A stretch of 54,326 nucleotides of DNA. Origin: Paludibacteraceae bacterium. GTDB taxonomy: Bacteria; Bacteroidota; Bacteroidia; Bacteroidales; Paludibacteraceae. How positions within the stretch are numbered: the first letter of the stretch is position 1; each line of letters begins with the position of its first letter. The notes under the pieces are model-generated. The model was not told the origin of the DNA. It made no database searches and saw nothing but the letters and a program-made list of their open reading frames with translations. The stretch is taken from the NCBI GenBank assembly GCA_905234835.1, contig CAJOIZ010000020.1, positions 1-54,326 of the forward strand, in the 5' to 3' direction. The translations under genes and the position numbers were made by a program. Positions 34,441 through 42,824 of the stretch are shown piece by piece.

Positions 34441-35883
34441 ATGAAACTGTCTGTAAAAGAGAAATTAGGTTACTCGCTTGGCGACACCGCTTCCCATTTT
34501 GTGTGGGATCTGGTCAATTTCTGGTTGATTTTCTATTACACCGACGTTCTTGGTATTAGTCCCGCCTGGTCCACCGCGATCGCTATTTTAGGCACTATTA
34601 TGGACGCGGTGATGGATCCGATAGTGGGTATTTGGGCAGACCGTACTAACACGCGTTGGGGCAAGTTCCGTCCCTTCCTGCTCTTTGGTTGTGTACCGTT
34701 TGCGCTGTTTGCCTTCTTGGCTTTCTTCGGACCGGCATTGCAGGGGAATGCCCTGATAGCCTATATCCTACCGATGTTCATCGGTCTGCGCATCGTCTAT
34801 GCCATCGTCAATATCCCCTATTCTTCGCTCGGGGCTGTGATGACCGATGATTCGATAGAACGTGCCGGATTGAATTCCTACCGTTTTGTGGCTGCCAATA
34901 TCGGACAGTTGCTCGTTTCAGGTTTTGCACTCTATATCGTGTATTTCCTCGGCTCGCACGCTACTGGTATGGACTATTCTGTGATGGCGGACGATGGCGC
35001 ACGCAAACTCTTTATGGAAGAGACAGCCGCGAATAGCCTTCTTGTACGCTCTTCTTATATCATCGGTTTCCGCTATTTAGTGGCTATTTTCGGGTGCGTA
35101 GGAGTGATTCTCTTTCTGATTACGTTCTTCACCACCCGTGAGCGTGTCGCACCGCCCCAACGGCAGGATGCGCATCTTGGCAGGGATTTCAAGTACCTGT
35201 TCAAGAATCGCCCGTGGGTCGTGCTGACGTTAGTCGGTATCGTTTCGTTCATTATGTTTGCCGTTCAAAATATATCGGCTACCTATTATTTCAAATACTT
35301 CTTGGGGGCCGAGTCCAAAAGCCAGATATTCAATATCCTCGGTACGATAGCCCTCATCATCGCCATTCCAACTACCAAGCCGTTGGTGAAACGATTCGGG
35401 GCGAAACAACTCTATATCGTTTGCTCTCTGTTGTCGGGTTTGTTCTTCTGTATGCTATTCTTTGCGGGCAAGAATTTCGTTCTTATCAATATCTTCAACT
35501 GCTTGGGCAAGGTTGCCTACGCACCGGCTATCTCGTTACTATGGACGATGTTAGCCGATGCCGCCGATTACGGCGAGTGGAAGTTCAGCCGCCGCACAAC
35601 CGGACTATGCCTTTCTGCCGCCGTCTTTGCGCAGAAAATAGGCTGGTCGATAGGGGCTGCGCTGTTTGGAGTGGTGATGTCAGCGATAGGGTATAATGCC
35701 GACCTGCTGACCATCGACCAGATCCAGCATACACCGCTTATTATGAATACGTTCCACTGGATGTTCGGTATCGTGCCGGGTGTCCTCTATGCCTCGTGTG
35801 CTATTTTCTTGGCGTTCTATAATCTGGATAATGCCACTATGGAGCAGATGAAAAGCGAATTGGAACAAAGAAGACAAGACTAA
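34441..35883 (+). CDS. GPH-type sugar:cation symporter (MFS)
   Basis: The 480-aa inner-membrane protein has about 12 hydrophobic segments and no signal peptide. The start EKLGYSLGDTASHFVWDLVNFWLIFYYTDVLGI and the loop DPIVGIWADRTNTRWGKFRPFLL are hallmarks of glycoside-pentoside-hexuronide:cation symporters (MelB relatives). It should bring glucose or short beta-glucan oligosaccharides from the periplasm to the cytoplasm. It is followed by a cytoplasmic phosphorylase-like enzyme, which needs imported oligosaccharides. Confidence 0.92.
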   Translation: MKLSVKEKLGYSLGDTASHFVWDLVNFWLIFYYTDVLGISPAWSTAIAILGTIMDAVMDPIVGIWADRTNTRWGKFRPFLLFGCVPFALFAFLAFFGPALQGNALIAYILPMFIGLRIVYAIVNIPYSSLGAVMTDDSIERAGLNSYRFVAANIGQLLVSGFALYIVYFLGSHATGMDYSVMADDGARKLFMEETAANSLLVRSSYIIGFRYLVAIFGCVGVILFLITFFTTRERVAPPQRQDAHLGRDFKYLFKNRPWVVLTLVGIVSFIMFAVQNISATYYFKYFLGAESKSQIFNILGTIALIIAIPTTKPLVKRFGAKQLYIVCSLLSGLFFCMLFFAGKNFVLINIFNCLGKVAYAPAISLLWTMLADAADYGEWKFSRRTTGLCLSAAVFAQKIGWSIGAALFGVVMSAIGYNADLLTIDQIQHTPLIMNTFHWMFGIVPGVLYASCAIFLAFYNLDNATMEQMKSELEQRRQD

Positions 35884-35919
35884 AATGAATATTAACCGAT
35901 AACGACAACCTTTTATAGT

Positions 35920-38900
35920 ATGGACAAGAAAGTAAAAGGACAGTTTATAACAATTTGTGGTGAGCGTTTTTATGAGATTACCGACTACGACAAGATGCAA
36001 CCTTTCTTCATCTCGTTGGCATCCGATACCGACCTGTGGATGTACCTCTCTTCCACGGGCGGACTGACAGCCGGAAGACGTTCACCCGATGAGGCACTCT
36101 TCCCCTATTATACAGACGACAAGATTACCGAGTCCAATGAGTTTACCGGTCCTTTTACCCGTATCAACGACTGGATTCCTTTCTCCCGCCGTCAGCAGCC
36201 GGTCTATTCGCTGTCCCGCAAGATTGCCAAGTCCGCAGTGGGCAACCAAATCGTTTTTTGCGAGGAGAATCATACGCTTGGGTTGCGTTTCTCCTATCTA
36301 TGGGCACCGGCAGGCAAGCACGGCTGGGTACGCAGAGCCACATTAGAGAACCTCTCCGACCAACCCGTGGAGATCCGTCTTACAGATGGTTTGCAGAATG
36401 TTCTTCCCGCAGGTGTGGAGCGCAAGACGCAAAACGAGTTATCTACGCTTGTGGACGGCTATAAACGCACAGAACATATCCGCGACACCTCCCTTGTCCT
36501 TTTCCGTATGGAGGCTATCCTTGTGGATAGAGCCGAACCCTCGGAAAGCCTGACTTGTAATACGGTTTATGCCCTCGGTCTGCCCGACACAACGGACTAC
36601 TCCGCCTCGGAATCGAAAGGTGTGCGCGGTTCGTTCATAGCGCAAACCGCATTCTCGTTAAGCCCGCATGGCAGCCGCACGTGGTACAACGTCTGCGATG
36701 TGAGTCAGGATGCCGTGCAAGTCAGACAACTGATGCATTTCATTGCCGCCCCCGATGCCATCCCGCAGATTGAATCCGCTATCCGGGCTTCTACCGATAC
36801 CCTCCGCCGTATCGTTGCTCTCAACGACGGCATCCAGCAGACAGGCGATGAAGCCAATGATGCCCGCCATTTTGCCAACGTCCTCTTCAATACGATGCGC
36901 GGTGGCTATTACCTGACCTATCCGCCGAAAAAAGTTGAAAGTGAAAAGTTGAAAGTCGATAGCGATGAATTGAGGCATTATTACGAACACCTGCCGCTCA
37001 CTTTCGGGCGACGGCACGGCGACCCTTCGCGCCCGTGGAATCTCTTTTCCATACGTGTGCAGGACGAACAAGGCAACCCCGTTGTAGCCTACCAGGGCAA
37101 TTGGCGCGACATCTTTCAGAACTGGGAAGCCCTGTCCGTATCCTATCCGCTCTATATCAACCATATAATAGCCAAGTTCCTCAATGCCACCACCGCTGAC
37201 GGCTATAACCCCTACCGTATCTCCAACGAAGGCATTGACTGGGAGGTCATTAACCCCGATAACCCGTGGTCGAACATCGGTTACTGGGGCGACCATCAGA
37301 TTATCTACCTGCTCAAACTGCTCGAAATCAGTTACGACCACAACCCCGTCGAACTGCAGTCCTTGCTCCATCAGCGTATTTTCGCTTTTGCCAATGTCCC
37401 CTATCGGATAAAGTCATACGCGGAGATTGTGGCTGATCCGAAGAACTCTATCCTGTTTGATACCGAACTGCATAACCGTATTATGGCGGCAGTGGCTATC
37501 GAAGGGGCGGATGCTAAACTCCTGCACGACTGCAATGGTCAGGTACTCCATACCACGATGGCGGACAAACTGCTCATTACGCTCCTTGCCAAACTGACCA
37601 ATTTCATTCCGAAAGCAGGTATTTGGATGAACACCCTCCGACCCGAATGGAACGATGCTAACAACGCCCTTGTAGGGTACGGTGCTTCGATGGTAACGCT
37701 TTGTTATATGCGTCGTTATGTAGTCTTTTTGCAACGACTCATTACTTCGGACATTACCATCGCCTGCGAGACAATCGAACTGCTAAACGCCATTCACCAG
37801 GCCCTGCAGACTTGTGATACGCCCCTCTCGTTCATCAATGCAGTCGGTACGGCAGGCGAACGCTATCGCGAGAAAGTCTATTCAGATTTAAGTAATCAGT
37901 CGGTTACGCTCACCGTTTCTCTACTCCACACTTTCTTAAGCGACACGCTGGCACGTATAGACGATTCCATCCGCGCCAACCGACGTGCCGATGGGCTGTA
38001 CGAAGCCTACAACCTCATTCGCTTCACCGACCGTGACATCGAAATCACCCGTCTCTATGCGATGTTGGAAGGGCAAGTGGCTGTACTCTCCTCCGGCATA
38101 TTGTCTGCCGAAGAAGCCGCCGACTTGTTGGATGCCCTGCGCGCATCCGCTCTCTATCGCGAAGACCAACGATCCTATATGCTCTATCCCGACAGACAGC
38201 GCAAGAGTTTCTTGGAACTCAATAACATCCCCGAAAAGGCAAAACATCTGCCTGCTGTGCAGAAATACTTAGGTTCGGTTCTTCATCAAGACTGCGACGG
38301 CGACATCCATTTCGATGCCCGTTACCGCAATGCGAATGAACTGCCCGACGAACTCAAAGACCTATACGAACAGGTCTTCAACCACCACGCCTTCACCGGT
38401 CGCAGCGGCACCTTCTATAAGTACGAAGGATTAGGTTGTATCTACTGGCACATGGTCAGCAAGTTGCTACTTGCCGTAGGAGAGAATATAGCAGCCTACG
38501 CCCGACAAAAGGAACTTCAGTCGCTTCCGTCCGACCCGACATTCCTGCGTCTCTCTGACCATTACCGAGCCATTCGGGAGGGTATCGGTTCGCATAAGAG
38601 TCCCGATGAATACGGCTCGTTCCCCTTCGACCCTTATTCGCATACGCCTTCTATGGCAGGGGTGCAGCAACCCGGTATGACCGGTCAGGTCAAAGAGGAT
38701 ATCCTCAACCGCTTCTTTGAGTTAGGCGTTTCGGTACACAACGGACAAATCACGTTCGCACCGCAGATGCTGACCGAATCGGATTTTCTGGATAATGAAC
38801 TGCATTTCACCTATTGCGGCACGGAGATTATCTATCGCTGCAAATCAAACGCTGCCGACAGAAAACCGATTACCCTCTCAAGAGAGCAGAGTGAACATAT

Positions 38901-38946
38901 CTTTGCCCGAGACGGCGAAATCAAACAACTAATTATTGAACTATGA
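35920..38946 (+). CDS. Cytoplasmic GH94/GH149/GH161-type glucan phosphorylase candidate
   Basis: The 1008-aa protein has no signal peptide. The N-terminal part (SSTGGLTAGRRSPDEALFPYYTDDK) and the central helical barrel region resemble the GH94-like phosphorylases. The segment AYQGNWRDIFQNWEALS (about residues 395-411) looks like the catalytic acid region, and GYWGDHQIIYLLKLLE follows. Size and setting (beta-1,3-glucanases plus a symporter) fit beta-1,3-oligoglucan phosphorylases of GH149 or GH161, which release glucose 1-phosphate. Family choice within this group is uncertain. A lysine/glutamate-rich insertion at about 337-352 (KVESEKLKVDSD) is encoded by 7-nt repeats (36929-36960). The stop overlaps the GH30 start by 4 bp. 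Confidence 0.72.
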   Translation: MDKKVKGQFITICGERFYEITDYDKMQPFFISLASDTDLWMYLSSTGGLTAGRRSPDEALFPYYTDDKITESNEFTGPFTRINDWIPFSRRQQPVYSLSRKIAKSAVGNQIVFCEENHTLGLRFSYLWAPAGKHGWVRRATLENLSDQPVEIRLTDGLQNVLPAGVERKTQNELSTLVDGYKRTEHIRDTSLVLFRMEAILVDRAEPSESLTCNTVYALGLPDTTDYSASESKGVRGSFIAQTAFSLSPHGSRTWYNVCDVSQDAVQVRQLMHFIAAPDAIPQIESAIRASTDTLRRIVALNDGIQQTGDEANDARHFANVLFNTMRGGYYLTYPPKKVESEKLKVDSDELRHYYEHLPLTFGRRHGDPSRPWNLFSIRVQDEQGNPVVAYQGNWRDIFQNWEALSVSYPLYINHIIAKFLNATTADGYNPYRISNEGIDWEVINPDNPWSNIGYWGDHQIIYLLKLLEISYDHNPVELQSLLHQRIFAFANVPYRIKSYAEIVADPKNSILFDTELHNRIMAAVAIEGADAKLLHDCNGQVLHTTMADKLLITLLAKLTNFIPKAGIWMNTLRPEWNDANNALVGYGASMVTLCYMRRYVVFLQRLITSDITIACETIELLNAIHQALQTCDTPLSFINAVGTAGERYREKVYSDLSNQSVTLTVSLLHTFLSDTLARIDDSIRANRRADGLYEAYNLIRFTDRDIEITRLYAMLEGQVAVLSSGILSAEEAADLLDALRASALYREDQRSYMLYPDRQRKSFLELNNIPEKAKHLPAVQKYLGSVLHQDCDGDIHFDARYRNANELPDELKDLYEQVFNHHAFTGRSGTFYKYEGLGCIYWHMVSKLLLAVGENIAAYARQKELQSLPSDPTFLRLSDHYRAIREGIGSHKSPDEYGSFPFDPYSHTPSMAGVQQPGMTGQVKEDILNRFFELGVSVHNGQITFAPQMLTESDFLDNELHFTYCGTEIIYRCKSNAADRKPITLSREQSEHIFARDGEIKQLIIEL

Positions 38947-40559
38947 AACGTTTTACCATCTGTTCATTTATTTTATTTCTTTTAGTCGCTTTGTCTTCCT
39001 GCACGCGTAGTGTTCGTTCTACTCAAGTATGGCTCACCGACGAGGCGGGCGACAAGTGCGCGGAAAAAGAAGCCGTAGTGTTCCGTCAGGGAACGATAGC
39101 CGATGCCGTTACGATTAACACCTCCGACCGTAAACAGACGATCGACGGTTTCGGCAACTCCATTACCGAGTCTTCGGTTTTCGTCTTGGCTTGTCTCACG
39201 CCCGAGCAGCGGCACGCCGTTTTAACCGAGATGTACGGGGAGAGTGGTGCCAATTTCTCTGCCTCGCGTACCGTGGTAGGCGCGTCGGACTTCACCCTGA
39301 AAGGTCATTACTCATTCGATGACGTAGAAGGCGATACGGCTTTAGTCCATTTCTCAATGGCGGTACACCAAGACGGATTCTCGCGTAGCGAATATCCGCA
39401 GATACGGGATGAAAACTACGATGTATGGCAGTGCCTGCACGAGATTGCCGACATCAAGGCAGGACAATCGGACAGCGAATGGCGCATTGTCGCCTCGCCG
39501 TGGACTGCACCCGCGTGGATGAAAGACAACAAGCAGTTCTTCGACCGTCAAAACCGTTACGGTGGGACGCTCTTGCCCGAATACTACGATGTCTTTGCCC
39601 GTTACTATGTACGCTTTTTGGATGCCTATCGGCAGTCGGGAATCCGTTTCTGGGCTATCACGCCCGAAAATGAACCGATGGGCAACGATGGCAGTTGGGA
39701 GTCAATGCACCTCTCGCCTGCCGCCGAGGCGGAACTTATCGGCAAACACCTCGGTCCGGCACTGCTCGCCAACGGATTGGAGGACGTGAAAATCCTCTGT
39801 TTTGACCAAAACACCTTCGAGGCGGCACCTTATACCGCAGCCGTCTATGGTGACTCGCTTGCTAATCGCTATACCGATGGAGCGGCTCTCCACTGGTACG
39901 GCTCTACCGTCAGTTGCTTTCCCGATGTACTCGATTCGCTCCACGCTGCCCATCCTGATAAAAGACTTATTCATACCGAAGGCTGCGTGGACAACCTCGG
40001 TCGCGACGGTTGGCCCGGTGTTTCTGACTACGAGGGATATAAGGAGTGCTGCTGGTTCAACAACGACTCTTTCTGGTGGAATGCAAACGCAACGGACTGG
40101 GCATACTCCACGCCGTGGTGGCCAGACTGGCATCCCAAATATGCGGTGGTTCACCGTTACGCATCGTATATCATCGAAGGGCTCAACCACCATCTGACCG
40201 GCTACATCGACTGGAACGCCGTCTTGGACTCCATCGGCGGACCAACTCATGTTCTGAACCATTGCGGCGCGATGCTGATGGTGGATTATCAGAACGACAT
40301 CCTCTACTTCACCCCCTATTACTACGTCCTCAAGCAGTTCTCCCGCTCGATGCGCCCGGGCGATGTAGTATTGGGATGTCAGCCGTCCGTTGTCAGCAAT
40401 CAAATCTATGTCTGTGCAACGCAGAACGCCGCCGGACAAATAGCGGTCAATATCCTCAATATAGGTCAAGCCATCTCATTCCCGCTGCAAATAGATGATT
40501 ATGCGGCTACTGTGGATATGCCCGCCAACTCGGTTAAAACCATTATTGTGAAATTCTGA
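38943..40559 (+). CDS. GH30 beta-glucosidase/beta-1,6-glucanase lipoprotein
   Basis: The 538-aa enzyme has a lipoprotein signal (LSSC, Cys at about 20) and a GH30 TIM barrel with a beta-sandwich tail. Landmarks: IDGFGNSITES, WRIVASPWTAPAWMKDN, the acid/base in FWAITPENEPMG, and the nucleophile in KRLIHTEGCVDN. GH30 members in beta-glucan loci usually cut beta-1,6 branches (GH30 subfamilies 1 and 3), which would debranch laminarin-like glucan. It overlaps the phosphorylase-like gene (ATGA) and is four bp from the GH3 gene, so the three are cotranslated. It ends with a TGA stop, evidence that TGA is a normal stop here. Confidence 0.92.
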   Translation: MKRFTICSFILFLLVALSSCTRSVRSTQVWLTDEAGDKCAEKEAVVFRQGTIADAVTINTSDRKQTIDGFGNSITESSVFVLACLTPEQRHAVLTEMYGESGANFSASRTVVGASDFTLKGHYSFDDVEGDTALVHFSMAVHQDGFSRSEYPQIRDENYDVWQCLHEIADIKAGQSDSEWRIVASPWTAPAWMKDNKQFFDRQNRYGGTLLPEYYDVFARYYVRFLDAYRQSGIRFWAITPENEPMGNDGSWESMHLSPAAEAELIGKHLGPALLANGLEDVKILCFDQNTFEAAPYTAAVYGDSLANRYTDGAALHWYGSTVSCFPDVLDSLHAAHPDKRLIHTEGCVDNLGRDGWPGVSDYEGYKECCWFNNDSFWWNANATDWAYSTPWWPDWHPKYAVVHRYASYIIEGLNHHLTGYIDWNAVLDSIGGPTHVLNHCGAMLMVDYQNDILYFTPYYYVLKQFSRSMRPGDVVLGCQPSVVSNQIYVCATQNAAGQIAVNILNIGQAISFPLQIDDYAATVDMPANSVKTIIVKF

Positions 40560-40563
40560 CAGT

Positions 40564-42801
40564 ATGAGAAACAATGCTATCTTTCGCATCATAGTTCTGT
40601 CTGTGATGCTGCCTGTTTTTTGGTCGTGTACGCCCCGAAGCGAGGAAGACCGGTTTATTGATGACCTCCTATCGCGTATGACCTTGGAGGAGAAAATCGG
40701 TCAGATGAACCAACTCGACCCCTCTTGGGACACAGAAGTCAAGGAGCAACTGATTCGCGAGGGAAGGGTAGGGTCTGTTTTCAATATCGTTGGAGCAAAA
40801 CAGGTCAATCGTCTCCAGCGCATAGCTGTTGAGCAGACGCGCTTGGGCATACCCCTTGTGGCGGCACGCGATGTCATTCACGGTTTTCGTACCATCTATC
40901 CCATTCCGTTAGGGCAAGCCGCTTCGTGGAATCCCGGCTTGGTGGAGCAGGCTGCCCGACTGACCGCCGAGGAGGCTGCCGCCGAAGGCATACGGTGGAC
41001 GTTCTCGCCGATGGTGGACGTGGCGCGCGACCCGCGATGGGGACGCATAGCCGAAGGCTACGGCGAAGATACCTACCTCGCTTCTTCCTTTGCTGCGGCT
41101 GCCACGCGCGGGTATCAACCTACCATAGCCGCTTGCGTCAAGCATTTCGCAGGCTATTCAGCCTCCGAAGGCGGACGCGACTACAACACCACTTGGATTC
41201 CCGAAACGCAACTTCGTGATGTCTATCTGCCGCCGTTCAAGGCTGCAATCGATGCCGGAGCGATGTCCCTAATGTGTTCATTCAACGACCTCAACGGACT
41301 GCCCTCTTCGGCTAATCATCATCTTAATGTGGATATACTGCGCCACGAATGGCAATCCGATGCCCTGCTTGTCAGCGACTGGGGATCAGGCTCCGACCTC
41401 GTACCCCACGGATTGTGTGCCGACAAGAAAGAGGCTGCCCTACGCTGTATCAATGCGCGTATGGAGATGGATATGCAAGGCAATATCTATACCGACTACC
41501 TCGCAGAGCTTGTCCGTGAAAAGAAAGTGAGTGAAAAGCAAATAGACGACTGCGTGCGCTCTATTCTGCGTATGAAGTATCGTCTCGGTCTCTTCGACCA
41601 TCCCTACGTATCGGAGGACACTTCCGCCCCCTATTCCGAAGAAGCCCTCGCTACGGCTACGCAATTAGCGGAGCAGTCGGCTATCCTTCTCAAGAACAAC
41701 GGCATTTTGCCCCTGCAAGGAAATAACCTGCGCATTCTTATCTGCGGACCGATGGCTGACCAACGCAAAGAGCAACTCGGTACGTGGGTCTTTGACGGCG
41801 AACCCGACCGATCCGTTACGCCCTTTGACGCTTTCCTCCAAGCAGCAGACGGTCGGTTTGCCGACATCCGAATGTTGCCCGGTCTATCCTATTCGCGCGA
41901 CAAGAACACCTCCCGTTTCAAGGAACTGGAGCAAGCGGCGCAACAAGCCGATGTCATCCTCTTTTTCTGCGGCGAAGAAGCTATCCTTTCGGGCGAAGCA
42001 CGCTGCCGCGCCGACCTTAACCTGCCCGGCGCACAAGCCCAAATGATGGACCGTCTTGCCGCTACCGGCAAACCCGTCGTGATGGTAGTAATGGCAGGCA
42101 GACCGCTTACCATCGGACGGCAAGTGGAGCAAGCAGATGCCGTCCTCTATACCTTCCACGGAGGAACAATGGCGGGACCTGCTATCTATAATCTCCTGAC
42201 AGGCAAAACCGTACCATCAGGCAAGACCCCCGTCACTTTCCCCAAGATGGTCGGACAAGTGCCGCTTTACTACAACCGCCACAACACAGGGCGACCTTCC
42301 TACGACCCGCCTATGCTCATTGACTCTATCCCCATCGGGTGCCCGCAGTTCTCCATCGGTCAGTCCTCCTATTGGCTGGAAACGCCCACCGAACCGCTCT
42401 TCCCCTTCGGTTACGGACTATCCTATACCGCTTTCGATTACGGAAAAACAGAGGTTACGCCCGTCGACGGACAAAAAAACAACTACCTCGTATCCTGCAC
42501 CGTCACCAACATAGGTGCGTGTGACGCATACGAAGTAGTTCAGTTATATACCCGCCAACTCAGCGGCGACCTTGTTCGTCCTATCCGCGAGCTCAAAGGA
42601 TTTGAAAGAGTGTTCATCCCCGCAGGCGAAACTCGAACCGTCCGTTTCCCGCTCGCGCCTGAGCAGTTAGCCTATTGGCACGAGCGGAAAGACAACTGCG
42701 AGTCACGCGTTTGGCTGGCCACCGATACGGCTCTTTTTCAGGTATGGATTGCTCCCGATTCCCGATGCGCCACAAAGGCTGACACGCTATGTATCCGGTA
42801 G
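40564..42801 (+). CDS. GH3 beta-glucosidase lipoprotein
   Basis: The 745-aa enzyme has a lipoprotein signal ending in WSC (Cys at about 22). The GH3 barrel shows MTLEEKIGQMNQ, FSPMVDVARDPRWGRIAEGYGED, CVKHFAGYSASEGGRDYN and the nucleophile Asp in LLVSDWGSGSDL; the alpha/beta sandwich and a C-terminal FnIII-like domain (FPFGYGLSYTAFDY, GFERVFIPAGETRTV) complete the BglX architecture. It should release glucose from short beta-glucans in the periplasm or at the surface. It is the last gene of the locus and converges with the FAD-dependent dehydrogenase 23 bp away. Confidence 0.94.
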   Translation: MRNNAIFRIIVLSVMLPVFWSCTPRSEEDRFIDDLLSRMTLEEKIGQMNQLDPSWDTEVKEQLIREGRVGSVFNIVGAKQVNRLQRIAVEQTRLGIPLVAARDVIHGFRTIYPIPLGQAASWNPGLVEQAARLTAEEAAAEGIRWTFSPMVDVARDPRWGRIAEGYGEDTYLASSFAAAATRGYQPTIAACVKHFAGYSASEGGRDYNTTWIPETQLRDVYLPPFKAAIDAGAMSLMCSFNDLNGLPSSANHHLNVDILRHEWQSDALLVSDWGSGSDLVPHGLCADKKEAALRCINARMEMDMQGNIYTDYLAELVREKKVSEKQIDDCVRSILRMKYRLGLFDHPYVSEDTSAPYSEEALATATQLAEQSAILLKNNGILPLQGNNLRILICGPMADQRKEQLGTWVFDGEPDRSVTPFDAFLQAADGRFADIRMLPGLSYSRDKNTSRFKELEQAAQQADVILFFCGEEAILSGEARCRADLNLPGAQAQMMDRLAATGKPVVMVVMAGRPLTIGRQVEQADAVLYTFHGGTMAGPAIYNLLTGKTVPSGKTPVTFPKMVGQVPLYYNRHNTGRPSYDPPMLIDSIPIGCPQFSIGQSSYWLETPTEPLFPFGYGLSYTAFDYGKTEVTPVDGQKNNYLVSCTVTNIGACDAYEVVQLYTRQLSGDLVRPIRELKGFERVFIPAGETRTVRFPLAPEQLAYWHERKDNCESRVWLATDTALFQVWIAPDSRCATKADTLCIR

Positions 42802-42824
42802 TTATTATCCTGTCTTAGGAAAGA

